From JAKALX01 sp964508715 (GTDB taxonomy: Bacteria; Chloroflexota; Dehalococcoidia; Tepidiformales; Tepidiformaceae), in NCBI GenBank assembly GCA_964508715.1, contig CAZDUX010000012.1, forward strand, positions 1 to 64,000: 64,000 nt of DNA. The letters are read 5' to 3'. Positions within the stretch are counted from its first letter, which is position 1; every line of letters starts with the position of its first letter. The position numbers and the translations under genes are program-made. The notes beneath the pieces were generated by a model. It was given only the letters and a program-made list of their open reading frames with translations, was not told where the DNA came from and did no database searches. This document shows positions 7,845 through 15,593 of this stretch, piece by piece.

Positions 7845-9137
7845 ATGCTCGAAGGGAGCCCTCCCTTGTCTGTCACCTGGGAAATCACCACCCTGCCCAA
7901 CGGCCTCCGTATCGTTACCACCCCGATGCCCACCACCCAGGCGGTCTCCGTCAACATCTTCGTGGGCGTCGGCTCACGTTCCGAACCCCAGCGCCTCAAC
8001 GGCGTCACGCACTTCCTCGAGCACATGGTCTTCAAGGGCACCGAAAAGCGCCCCGACGCGATCATGATTGCCCAGGAGATCGAGGGTGCCGGCGGTACGC
8101 TCAATGCCTACACCAACAAGGAGTTCACCTGCTACTGGAATATCGTCCCCTTCGACCGCTTCGCAACCGCCCTCGATGTCGAAGCCGACATGCTCCTCTG
8201 CTCCAGGCTCGAACAGGAGGAGATCGACCGCGAACGCACCGTCGTCCAGCAGGAACTCAAGCGTAACCACGACAACCCCGCTGCCTGGGCTGGCCGTCTC
8301 ATCGGCACCAGCGTCTACGGCGAACAGCCCTCGGGCTGGGACGTTGGTGGCTCTGTCGAACTCGTCCAGGAGATGCACCGCCCCGACTTCGTCGAGCACA
8401 TCGAAGCCTGGTACAAGCCCTCGAACATCGTCCTCTCCGTCGCCGGCAACGTCACTCACGACCAGGTGGTCCGCCTCGCCGAACCCCTCTTCCGCGATAT
8501 GCGCGATGGCGCACTCCCGTCAGTCGCCCCCTACGACGCCGCCATCACCGGCCCCCGTGTCGCCTGCGACACCCGCGATATCGACCAGTGCACCCTCTTC
8601 CTCGGCCTCCCCATCTTCGGCCGCGACGATCCCGACCGCTTCGCCCTCCGCATCATGAACGACGTCCTCGGTGCCGGCATGTCGTCACGCCTCTTCCGCG
8701 AGGTGCGCGAGCGCCGCGGCCTCGCCTACTCCGTAAGCTCCGGCTACGGCTACCTCTCCGATGCCGGCGTCTTCACCATCTCCGCCGGCGTGAACCGCGA
8801 AAAGCTCTCCGAGACCATCAAGGTCTGCATAGAAGAGGCCGAGAAGCTCGCCACCGAAACCGTCCCCGACGACGAGCTCCGCAAGGCCAAGGACCACAAC
8901 ATCGGGCGCTTCCGCCTCTCCCTCGAAACCGCCTTCTCGCTCGGCCAACGCCATGGCGAACTCCTCATCACCAAGGGCGAGATCGAGACCATCGAGCAGG
9001 TCGTCGACCAGGTCGAAGCGATCACGGCCGACGACGTCAAGCGCGTCGCCCGGCGCCTCCTCGACCGCGCGAAGCTCCACGCCGCCGTCGTCGGCCCGAA
9101 CCTCAGCGAATCCGAGGTCGAGGCGGCGATGGCCTGA
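7845..9137 (+). CDS. M16 family zinc metallopeptidase (pitrilysin/processing-peptidase type)
   Basis: 430 residues. The inverted zinc motif HFLEH is at 56-60, with the downstream Glu ligand in VVQQEL (about E137), as in mitochondrial-processing-peptidase-like M16B enzymes. The RRGLAYSVSSGYGYLSD segment of the C-terminal half is also typical. Such proteins degrade short peptides, and many bacterial ones occur as single chains. ATG 7845 sits 6 bases after TACTCT, the leaderless arrangement. TTG 7866, preceded by GGGAG, is an alternative start that would remove 7 residues. Confidence 0.92.
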   Translation: MLEGSPPLSVTWEITTLPNGLRIVTTPMPTTQAVSVNIFVGVGSRSEPQRLNGVTHFLEHMVFKGTEKRPDAIMIAQEIEGAGGTLNAYTNKEFTCYWNIVPFDRFATALDVEADMLLCSRLEQEEIDRERTVVQQELKRNHDNPAAWAGRLIGTSVYGEQPSGWDVGGSVELVQEMHRPDFVEHIEAWYKPSNIVLSVAGNVTHDQVVRLAEPLFRDMRDGALPSVAPYDAAITGPRVACDTRDIDQCTLFLGLPIFGRDDPDRFALRIMNDVLGAGMSSRLFREVRERRGLAYSVSSGYGYLSDAGVFTISAGVNREKLSETIKVCIEEAEKLATETVPDDELRKAKDHNIGRFRLSLETAFSLGQRHGELLITKGEIETIEQVVDQVEAITADDVKRVARRLLDRAKLHAAVVGPNLSESEVEAAMA

Positions 9138-9306
9138 GAGGAAGCGGGCCGCTTGTTCTGGCGTCGCGCTTAATCGACGGCGCTCCGCATCCTGGCCGCA
9201 CCGGCGCCGCTCACTCGGAGCATCATAAAGACTTCGCACGCTCTATCTATGATTCTGCGTGATACCGTTGTACAGTCGCCCCCGCCCCCAGCAGGGGAGT
9301 GAGCAG
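9138..9306 (+). other. intergenic stretch at the left edge of the accessory island
   Basis: No gene is seen. A TACAGT box at 9271-9276 could be the -10 of the LuxR remnant that starts at 9307. The sequence GGGGAGTG just before 9307 is a reasonable ribosome-binding site. Base composition becomes visibly more AT-rich than in the flanking genes. Confidence 0.4.
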
Positions 9307-9468
9307 ATGCCAGACATCAATTCCCTTAGTCCGTGACAGAGAGATGTCCTTGTATTCATCTCTGACGGGCTGACCGACAAAGAGATTGCACGTCAACTCG
9401 GGCTTCAGCCTGATACCGTTAGCGAGTACGTCGCGGCCGTTCTTAAGAAGCTCGACGCCCCCAATTGA
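9307..9468 (+). pseudogene. LuxR-type HTH mini-gene with an in-frame TGA
   Basis: From ATG 9307 the frame reads MPDINSLSP, then TGA at 9334-9336, then QRDVLVFISDGLTDKEIARQ and LGLQPDTVSEYVAAVLKKLD to TGA 9466-9468. This is the complete four-helix LuxR/GerE DNA-binding domain; the consensus at the interruption is LSPRQRDVL. A single CGA-to-TGA transition therefore explains the break. The ribosome-binding site (GGGGAGTG) is intact and the remaining codons show no frameshift, which suggests a recent loss. Readthrough or recoding is possible but there is no supporting element. Confidence 0.75.
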
Positions 9469-9469
9469 G

Positions 9470-9628
9470 CTAGGAGCCTGCCGGTTTATCGACTAATCGG
9501 CAATGACGACTCGCAATTGACCTCACAGAATCGCCAAGGAGGCGTCGAATCGAGGTCGGGCTGAACGATTTAACCCCCGAGATTCCGCACATAACTCCAG
9601 ATTCTCGATTAAACCGCCAGGCTCCTAG
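9470..9628. mobile_element. MITE-like element with about 23-bp terminal inverted repeats
   Basis: The left end (9470-9492, beginning CTAGGAGCCTG) and the right end (9605-9628, ending CAGGCTCCTAG) are inverted repeats that differ by one mismatch and one indel. The 112-bp interior has no coding frame and is AT-richer than the flanks. The ends begin and finish with CTAG, so any target duplication would be TA or CTAG and cannot be separated from the repeat. There is no transposase in the window, so this would be a non-autonomous element. It begins one base after the LuxR remnant stop codon. Confidence 0.7.
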
Positions 9629-9701
9629 CCCAAGCGATCGAACTGTACGGAATTCTTCCAGTGCAACACCGTCTGCTCGACAGGCGGGGATCGTGTCCGC
9701 C

Positions 9702-10112
9702 ATGGCATCGGCTTTGATGATCACGGTTGCCGTGCTTGCGATGTCGTGCACTCACAGGGACAGTGAGCGGTCGCCGGGCGGCGATGTCCACCGGCCGTTG
9801 GTTGTTGGTGCTACAGCCTCGGTCCGCACTGGAGCGGGACGACAGATCTCAGCGACCGTCATTTCGCTGGCTTGGGGCCAAGGTCCGGTTGTCGAGCTGC
9901 GAGTGGTTGGCGCCAAATTTACTGTGCTCCCACCAGAGCCTTGGACATTGGTCCTGGAAACTGGCCAAGAACTCGCGCTTATCACTTCCGGTTCGATGAA
10001 CCGATTGACCGTTAGCTTCGATGGATCCTTGCCCCCGGGATCGAGAGTCCGTTTCCTGCACTTCGACCCAGATGATTCCAGTGGTGACCTAAATTTCGAC
10101 GTTGAGAAGTAG
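9702..10112 (+). CDS. small putative lipoprotein
   Basis: 136 residues from ATG 9702 (GTG 9693 is an in-frame alternative). The N-terminus ALMITVAVLAMSC is a lipoprotein signal with a lipobox ending at Cys. The rest is beta-rich, with motifs such as VELRVVGAKFTVLPPEPWTL and a C-terminus GSRVRFLHFDPDDSS. No family is recognised. Codon usage is less GC3-biased than in neighbours, consistent with the horizontally acquired look of 9138-10112. Confidence 0.55.
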   Translation: MASALMITVAVLAMSCTHRDSERSPGGDVHRPLVVGATASVRTGAGRQISATVISLAWGQGPVVELRVVGAKFTVLPPEPWTLVLETGQELALITSGSMNRLTVSFDGSLPPGSRVRFLHFDPDDSSGDLNFDVEK

Positions 10113-10121
10113 CGAGCCATA

Positions 10122-10250
10122 GTGCGAGCCCTGAAGCTTCGCAGGGCCGGCGAGCCCGGCATCGTCCCCATCGCCCCGGCCATCTCGAACGCCCTCTTCG
10201 ACCTCAACGGCAGGCGGCTGCGCGAGCTTCCCCTCCAGCGCCGGCTCTGA
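10122..10250 (+). pseudogene. C-terminal remnant of a molybdopterin hydroxylase large subunit
   Basis: The frame ending at TGA 10248 reads GEPGIVPIAPAISNALFDLN followed by GRRLRELPLQRRL. This is the characteristic C-terminus of xanthine dehydrogenase/CoxL-type molybdenum subunits (GE..., AianA..., G.R...LPL). Only about 35 residues remain, with no domain upstream, so it is a gene fragment. It marks the right boundary of the accessory island, where the GC-rich style of the chromosome resumes. Confidence 0.6.
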
Positions 10251-10348
10251 GGCGGCGCGACCGCCGATGAAAACGGCGCGCCGATCGCGTATAAGAAGGC
10301 GGCTGGCGTTCGCAGCACCGTGCGCGCCCGTGAAGCAGGAGGCAGACG

Positions 10349-11521
10349 ATGGAGTTCCGTGACACCCCCGCCCAGGCGGCGTTCCGCCGCGAGGTCCGCG
10401 ACTTCATCGCCACCAACTGCCCGGCGGGCCTGCGCGAGGCGACGATGATCGAGGGGGTCCGCGCGGACCTTCGCCCGGCCTTCGACCAGTGGCGCAAGGC
10501 GCTCGGCGGCAAGGGCTGGATCGCGGCCGGCTGGCCGAAGGAGTACGGCGGTGCCGGCCTCACGCCGATGGAGCAGTTCGTCTTCAACCAGGAAGTCGCT
10601 GAGGCGAACGCACCCAGCGTCGGCGGCATCGGCGTCATGATGCTCGGCCCCACCCTCATCGTGCACGGCACGGAGGAGCAGAAGCGGCAGCACCTGCCGG
10701 CGATCCTCTCGGGCGACGTCTCCTGGTGCCAGGGGTACAGCGAGCCCGGCTCCGGCTCAGACCTCGCCAGCCTCCAGACCCGCGCCGTCCGCGACGGCGA
10801 CGAGTGGGTCATCAATGGCCAGAAGATCTGGACCAGCGGCGCCCACGAGGCTGACTGGTGCTTCCTCCTCGCCCGCAGCGACCCCGAGGCCCCCAAGCAC
10901 CGCGGCATCACCTACTTCCTCATCGATATGAACACCCCGGGTATCACCGTCCGGCCGCTCATCAACATGGCCGGTAGCCATGGCTTCAACGAGGTCTTCT
11001 TCGAGGACGTCCGCGTCCCTGCAAAGAACGTCGTCGGTGAGGTCAACCGCGGCTGGTACATCGGCACCACGACCCTCGACTTCGAACGCTCCTCCATCGG
11101 CGCCACCGTCAACCACCGCCAGACCATCGAGCGTAACCTCCGCTGGATGCGCGAAAACCGCGCCACCCTCACCGGCCGCCCCATGGACGCCATCCGCACG
11201 GCCTGGGCCAGCCGCCTCGTCGAGACCCAGGTCCTCATGATGCTCTCCTACCGCATCATCTCCATGCAGGCCGCTGGCAAGGTCCCGAACTCCGAGGCGT
11301 CCATCGCCAAGCTCTTCAACAGCGAGCTCGGCCAGCGCATCAGCGCAACCTCGATGTCCATGCTCGGCATGGCCGGCCAGCTCCGAAGCGACGACGCGCC
11401 GCTCAGCGGCGACGCGGCTACCAGCTACCTCTTCAACGTCTGCCAGACCATCGCCGGCGGCACGAGTGAGATTCAGCGAGGCATCATCGCCACCCGTGGG
11501 CTCGGCCTGCCCCGCGGCTAA
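10349..11521 (+). CDS. acyl-CoA dehydrogenase family protein
   Basis: 390 residues, the usual length. It is a flavoprotein that oxidises an acyl-CoA to the 2,3-enoyl-CoA. Visible hallmarks are WCQGYSEPGSGSDLASLQT (FAD/substrate-binding segment, about 127-145), GQKIWTSGAHEADW (about 157-170) and the C-terminal GGTSEIQRGIIATRGLGLPR. The typical catalytic Glu position cannot be fixed by eye. ATG 10349 is preceded by a strong Shine-Dalgarno (AGGAGG). Codon choice is notably G-rich. The substrate is unknown; nearby crotonases may act on its product. Confidence 0.93.
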   Translation: MEFRDTPAQAAFRREVRDFIATNCPAGLREATMIEGVRADLRPAFDQWRKALGGKGWIAAGWPKEYGGAGLTPMEQFVFNQEVAEANAPSVGGIGVMMLGPTLIVHGTEEQKRQHLPAILSGDVSWCQGYSEPGSGSDLASLQTRAVRDGDEWVINGQKIWTSGAHEADWCFLLARSDPEAPKHRGITYFLIDMNTPGITVRPLINMAGSHGFNEVFFEDVRVPAKNVVGEVNRGWYIGTTTLDFERSSIGATVNHRQTIERNLRWMRENRATLTGRPMDAIRTAWASRLVETQVLMMLSYRIISMQAAGKVPNSEASIAKLFNSELGQRISATSMSMLGMAGQLRSDDAPLSGDAATSYLFNVCQTIAGGTSEIQRGIIATRGLGLPRG

Positions 11522-11597
11522 GCCGGCCCCGGGACCGACTCAGCGCCCCGGCCATCTCCGTGCCTCCCGTTCGCTCGGCACCTCAGCGGTTTCGGCC

Positions 11598-11969
11598 TCA
11601 GTTCCGCATCGGCTTCAGGATCGATAGCACGAGGAACGCCCCGAAGAGCATCGCCAGTGCCGGCATCGCCAGCCGCAGGCTGTTTTTCAGCTTCCATTCC
11701 GGCGCCTCCCAGCCATCCATCTCGTTGATTCGCCGCTCCGCCTCCGAGCGCTCTCCCTCGGCCACCGTTCGCTCGTCGTTCAGCGCGAGAAGCTCGTTTG
11801 CCTCGGGCCCGGCCGCAATCTGTTTGTCGATCTGGTCCATCTGTGCCTGCGCCGCGTCGCGCTCCCCGTATACCTCGTCCGAATGCGAGAGGTAGTCGCG
11901 CCAGAGCACGAGCGCGAACAGCGCCAGCACCAGTGCCCCGGCACCCAGGAATAAGCGCTCCGAGACCAT
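11598..11969 (-). CDS. hypothetical membrane protein with a coiled-coil between two membrane segments
   Basis: 123 residues. The first membrane segment is at about 5-22 (RLFLGAGALVLALFALVL). A long charged helix with heptad character follows (about 28-85: AQAQMDQIDKQIAAG, ERTVAEGERSEAERRINEM). A second membrane segment lies at about 98-116 (LAMPALAMLFGAFLVLSIL). This hairpin arrangement suggests a protein spanning the envelope or bridging partners. No family is recognised. The ATG is preceded by TAGGAT at 8 bases. Confidence 0.65.
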   Translation of the reverse strand: MVSERLFLGAGALVLALFALVLWRDYLSHSDEVYGERDAAQAQMDQIDKQIAAGPEANELLALNDERTVAEGERSEAERRINEMDGWEAPEWKLKNSLRLAMPALAMLFGAFLVLSILKPMRN

Positions 11970-12086
11970 TGGGGATCATCCTAATCCCGCACCTACCCGG
12001 AAATGCTTCCGTACCATCACAATCCCCGACCACGATGGCGCGCCATCGCTGCGCGCCCGGCCAAACACCTCCGCCCGGCGCGGAGG

Positions 12087-12881
12087 TCAATCTCCCTCCG
12101 GTTCGTCCTGGCTCTCGTCGTAGTCGAACAGCTCCTCCCCGAACGCTTCCGATGCCGCTGCCTCTTCACATTGCTCGCGCCACCGGCAGAACCGGCAGGC
12201 CGTCCCGGGCAACGCCTCGAATACCTCCGTTCCCCTGATCCGGGCGGCCACTCGCGACAGGTAGCGGGTCGTCGCCGCTGCGTCCTCCCGCGTGAGTGCG
12301 CGTATCCGCCGCTCCCCGGTCCGCAGGTTCCATCCGATTGCCGTGACATTCGCCTCGTGCGGCAGCCGCCACTTCGTCCGCGTCACGATGTGGTAGATGT
12401 CGAGCTGGGCGTCTGTCTCTTCACCGTTTTCGAACCGCCCGGTCTTCCAGTCGACGATCTGCCAGCTTCCATCAGCCATCCGGTCTCCCCGGTCTACCTT
12501 TGCCCACACGCGGATGCCCCCCGTTCGCCAGAGCACCTCGCCATCGAACTCGGCGTAGGTCATCTCGCTTGCGATCGACTGGTGCGCCCCGACACCCTCT
12601 GCATACAGGGCAAACGCGTCGTCGTAATGCGATGTCCCCGGTCCGGCAGGTTCGTGCTCGGGCATCGCCAGGTATGCCCGGAGTTCCGCTGCCCCGTCCT
12701 CCGCCTCGCCCGTGAACGCCAGCCGTGCCAGGGCCCGGTGCACCCCCGTGCCCACCATCCCGCCAATCGTCTTCACTTCCTCTGGCTTCGGCAGCCCGCT
12801 CTCGTACAGGTACCAGTACTGCTTCGGGCACTGCATGAAGTACTTGATCTTCGAGTACGTCAGGGAAAGCACGCCGCCCAT
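12087..12881 (-). CDS. PD-(D/E)XK nuclease with a predicted 4Fe-4S cluster (RecB/Cas4-like)
   Basis: 264 residues of the RecB/Cas4/AddB nuclease type. Motifs in order: Cys18 (QCPKQYWY), His48 in GTGVHRAL, Asp130 in WAKVDR, Asp144-x-Lys146 in QIVDWKTG, the QxxxY helix (Gln159, DIYHI), and a C-terminal triad Cys229, Cys232, Cys238 in CRFCRWREQC. Four cysteines in this one-plus-three layout bind an iron-sulphur cluster in Cas4 and AddB. No cas genes or helicase partner lie nearby, so a stand-alone repair nuclease is most likely. The ATG has TAGAAT 8 bases upstream. Confidence 0.88.
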   Translation of the reverse strand: MGGVLSLTYSKIKYFMQCPKQYWYLYESGLPKPEEVKTIGGMVGTGVHRALARLAFTGEAEDGAAELRAYLAMPEHEPAGPGTSHYDDAFALYAEGVGAHQSIASEMTYAEFDGEVLWRTGGIRVWAKVDRGDRMADGSWQIVDWKTGRFENGEETDAQLDIYHIVTRTKWRLPHEANVTAIGWNLRTGERRIRALTREDAAATTRYLSRVAARIRGTEVFEALPGTACRFCRWREQCEEAAASEAFGEELFDYDESQDEPEGD

Positions 12882-12932
12882 CGCCCGCGATTCTACCCCT
12901 GATCAACAAGGTCCGGGTGCACCGCGGTCCCC

Positions 12933-12988
12933 CATTCGCCCATTCGCCCTCTCGCCCTCTCGCCCTCTCGCCCTCTCGCCACTCGCCC
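12933..12988. repeat. 8-bp tandem repeat (CATTCGCC/CTCTCGCC)
   Basis: Six to seven direct copies of an 8-bp unit: two CATTCGCC, four CTCTCGCC and a degenerate last copy. It lies in the divergent gap between the nuclease gene and citrate synthase, upstream of the TAGAAT promoter-like box at about 13032. The period is not a multiple of 3, and copy number could vary by slippage. No coding role is apparent. Confidence 0.8.
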
Positions 12989-13094
12989 CCCGCGAGCGTC
13001 GACCGTTCAACACCGATTGCGGCAGGCGTGCTAGAATCAGCTCGCTGTATACAATCATCGATGCGACGGGGGAGCTCGCCGCCAGGGAGGATCA

Positions 13095-14231
13095 GTGGCA
13101 ACCGACACCATCGCCCACGGACTCGAGGGCATCAACGTCACCGCGACCAAGCTCTGCCGAATCGATGGGCTCAAGGGCGAGCTCGTCTATTCCGGCTACG
13201 ACATCTTCGACCTCGCCGAAAAATCCACCTTCGAAGAGGTCGCCTTCCTCCTCTGGAACCAGCGCCTCCCCGGTAAGGCCGAACTCGCCGAACTCGACGC
13301 AAAGCTCAAGTCCGAGCGCAATCTCGATGAACTCGTCGAGCGTATCCTTCGCGAGATCTACCCCAACGTCCGCCCCATGCGCACCCTCGAAGTTGCCGTG
13401 GAAATCGCTGGCGCCCTCGACCGTAAGTCCAGCGACCTGACGAACGCCGGTCTTCACCAGACAGCAGCCCGCCTTACCGCGAAGATGGCCACGGTCATCG
13501 CCTCCTATCACCGCATGCGTACCGGCCAGGAAGTCCTGGCCCCTCGCGATGATCTCAACCACGCCTCCAACTTCCTCTACATGCTCACCGGCGAAGCCCC
13601 CGGTGAACTGCAGGCGCGTATCTTCGACGTTGCCCTCATCCTCCATGCCGAGCACGAGATGAACGCCTCGACGTTCTCGGCCATCGTTACCGCCTCCACC
13701 CTCAGCGATATGTATTCCGCCATCGCCTCCGCCATCGGCACGCTCAAGGGCCCCCTGCACGGCGGCGCCAACGAAGCTGTCTTCCATACCCTCGAAGCCA
13801 TTGGTGACGAGCAGAACATCCCGAGCTACGTCGAAGCCATGCTCGGCCGTGGCGAGCGGGTCATGGGTATCGGCCACCGCGTCTACAAGACGACCGACCC
13901 GCGCGCCATCATCCTCGAGCGCCTCGGCCAGCAGCTCGCCGAACAGTCCGGTAACCGGAAATGGTTCGACATGTCCCAGAAGCTGCGCGACTACCTCGCA
14001 CGCAAGCTCGAGGGCAAACCCCTCTACCCGAACGTCGACTTCTTCAGTGCCTCGGTCTACCAGATGCTCGGCATCCCCGCCGATCTCTACACACCCATCT
14101 TCGCCCTGTCCCGCATCGTCGGCTGGACCGCCCACCTGCTCGAACAGTACGGCGACAACCGTCTTGTGCGCCCCAACGCCGTCTACGAAGGTGCCGCCAA
14201 CCGGGAGTACGTCCCCATCGCCAACCGCTAA
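13095..14231 (+). CDS. gltA: citrate synthase (bacterial type I dimeric form)
   Basis: 378 residues, the length of the short citrate/methylcitrate synthase type. It condenses acetyl-CoA with oxaloacetate. The catalytic triad residues are visible: His222 in GPLHGGANE, His261 in MGIGHRVYKTTDPR and Asp313 in PNVDFFSASVY. His187 of HEMNASTF is also conserved. GTG 13095 has a good Shine-Dalgarno (GGGAGGAT). A TAGAAT box about 60 bases upstream is the likely -10. 2-Methylcitrate synthase is an alternative that sequence cannot exclude, but no prpB/prpD genes are near. Confidence 0.93.
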   Translation: MATDTIAHGLEGINVTATKLCRIDGLKGELVYSGYDIFDLAEKSTFEEVAFLLWNQRLPGKAELAELDAKLKSERNLDELVERILREIYPNVRPMRTLEVAVEIAGALDRKSSDLTNAGLHQTAARLTAKMATVIASYHRMRTGQEVLAPRDDLNHASNFLYMLTGEAPGELQARIFDVALILHAEHEMNASTFSAIVTASTLSDMYSAIASAIGTLKGPLHGGANEAVFHTLEAIGDEQNIPSYVEAMLGRGERVMGIGHRVYKTTDPRAIILERLGQQLAEQSGNRKWFDMSQKLRDYLARKLEGKPLYPNVDFFSASVYQMLGIPADLYTPIFALSRIVGWTAHLLEQYGDNRLVRPNAVYEGAANREYVPIANR

Positions 14232-14252
14232 CTATCTCGGTTTTGACTGCTC

Positions 14253-14285
14253 CGACAGCGGCCCGCCATATGGCGGGCCGTGTCG
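14253..14285 (+). terminator. long GC hairpin after citrate synthase
   Basis: The core is a perfect 8-bp stem, GGCCCGCC / GGCGGGCC, with loop ATAT. It is extended by an outer CGACA / TGTCG pairing. There is no T-tract, so termination may be Rho-assisted. It lies between the convergent gltA and aat genes. Confidence 0.65.
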
Positions 14286-14359
14286 GCATTCGACGATATT
14301 CGCCGGCCTGTCAGATCGAGGTCGAGCCGTGCTCAGGAGTGCTTACCAGCGATTTCTCT

Positions 14360-15085
14360 CTACTGAACTGCGCCCGGCCCGCTTCCCGCGCTCCAATCCA
14401 CCTCCCGCCCCAGCGCCGCCCGCAGCTTCCGCAGGTATTCATCCCGCGAGATCTCCACGGCGCCCATCCGCTCGGTGTGACCCGTCAGTACCTGCACATC
14501 GATGAGGGTCAGCCCGATCCGCTCGGCATGCTCCATCATCGCCACCATCGCCACCTTCGAGGCATCGGCAACCCGGTGGAACATCGACTCCGCGCCGAAC
14601 ATGCTCCCTGCTGCCACACCATAGAGTCCGCCAGCCAGGTCACCCTCCCGTGTCCATACCTCGAAGCTGTGCGCCCATCCCAGGCGGTGTAACTCGACAT
14701 ACGCGTGGATGAGATGCTCCGTAATCCATGTCCCCTCACCGGGGCGCACCGTGCACCCGCGCATGACAGCCTCGAATGCCCGGTCCAGCGTCACTCGAAA
14801 CCGCCCCGACCGTATCACCCGTGCCAGCCGCCGCGACACGTGCAATCCGCCAACCGGGATTACCGCCCTCGGGTCGGGCGAAAACCACAACTGCTCGGCA
14901 TCAGGGTGCGGCCATGGGAAGATCCCGCGCGCATATGCGGCGATGACCGTCTCCGGTTCGAAGTCCGCCCCATACCCGATGAGCCCGTGCCCGTCGGCGA
15001 GCCGCGGATCCGGAAACGCGAAGCGCGATGGCGGCAGCCGTTGCGGCCCAGCGGCAGTGTGAATCTCCAGGCTGACCAGGCTCAC
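14360..15085 (-). CDS. aat: leucyl/phenylalanyl-tRNA-protein transferase
   Basis: 241 residues. Aat transfers Leu or Phe from tRNA to the N-terminal Arg/Lys of proteins, marking them for ClpS/ClpAP. Family signatures are GLIGYGADFEPETVIAAYAR, then GIFPWPHPDAEQLWFSPDPR (about 34-73), EGTWITEHLIHAYVELHRLG, AHSFEVW and GGLYGVAAGSMFGAESMFHR. The start overlaps the stop of the upstream thioesterase gene by 4 bp, so the two are translated as a pair. The C-terminus faces gltA. Confidence 0.95.
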   Translation of the reverse strand: MSLVSLEIHTAAGPQRLPPSRFAFPDPRLADGHGLIGYGADFEPETVIAAYARGIFPWPHPDAEQLWFSPDPRAVIPVGGLHVSRRLARVIRSGRFRVTLDRAFEAVMRGCTVRPGEGTWITEHLIHAYVELHRLGWAHSFEVWTREGDLAGGLYGVAAGSMFGAESMFHRVADASKVAMVAMMEHAERIGLTLIDVQVLTGHTERMGAVEISRDEYLRKLRAALGREVDWSAGSGPGAVQ

Positions 15086-15519
15086 TCGCCCTTCTGAACC
15101 GGCGCACTCGCCGAGATCACATAGGTGACCATCCCTCGCGCTACCAGCCGGCCGCTGTCGTCACGCACGTCCACTTCGATGAATATCGCCGTCCGTCCCC
15201 GCTTCACCACCTGTCCCTCCGCCACGAGCCTGGCCCCCGCCGCAGCCGCAAGGTAGGAGACATGCAGGTCGCTCGTCACATGGGGCCGGGCCCGGATCTC
15301 GTCGGGCGTTCGCAGCGTCCGCACGCATCCCCCGGCCACCGAGTCGATCAGGCTCGATATGACCCCGCCATGAGCCACGCTGTGTGAATTCAGGTGCTCG
15401 TCGCGTAACTCCACGCAACCCACGACGTGCCCTTCCTCGGCCGCCGTCATCTCGATCCCGACGAGCCCCCAGAAACGCCCCGTGTAGTGCCGGCGAAGCT
15501 CCTCGAGGTACTCACTCAC
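15082..15519 (-). CDS. PaaI-type hotdog-fold thioesterase
   Basis: 145 residues. The hotdog signature SHSVAHGGVISSLIDSVAG (about 45-63) carries the HGG active-site loop, and HVSYLAAAAGARLVAEGQV is the central strand region. Such enzymes hydrolyse aryl- or acyl-CoA thioesters and release trapped CoA. GTG 15519 is used because no ATG precedes the conserved region. It is translationally coupled to aat, which has no metabolic link that I can see. Confidence 0.9.
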   Translation of the reverse strand: MSEYLEELRRHYTGRFWGLVGIEMTAAEEGHVVGCVELRDEHLNSHSVAHGGVISSLIDSVAGGCVRTLRTPDEIRARPHVTSDLHVSYLAAAAGARLVAEGQVVKRGRTAIFIEVDVRDDSGRLVARGMVTYVISASAPVQKGE

Positions 15520-15593
15520 GGCCGAACCATGCCCTAACGTGGCTCCCCATGCAATCCCATGCCCTCGCCGGCGTCCCTGTTAGGATCCTCGGC

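Noticed and set aside
12655..12760. CRISPR-like signal near the Cas4-like nuclease
   Set aside because: The neighbouring repeat is an 8-base tandem repeat without spacers, and no direct repeats of 24-40 bases with unique spacers were seen anywhere in the window.
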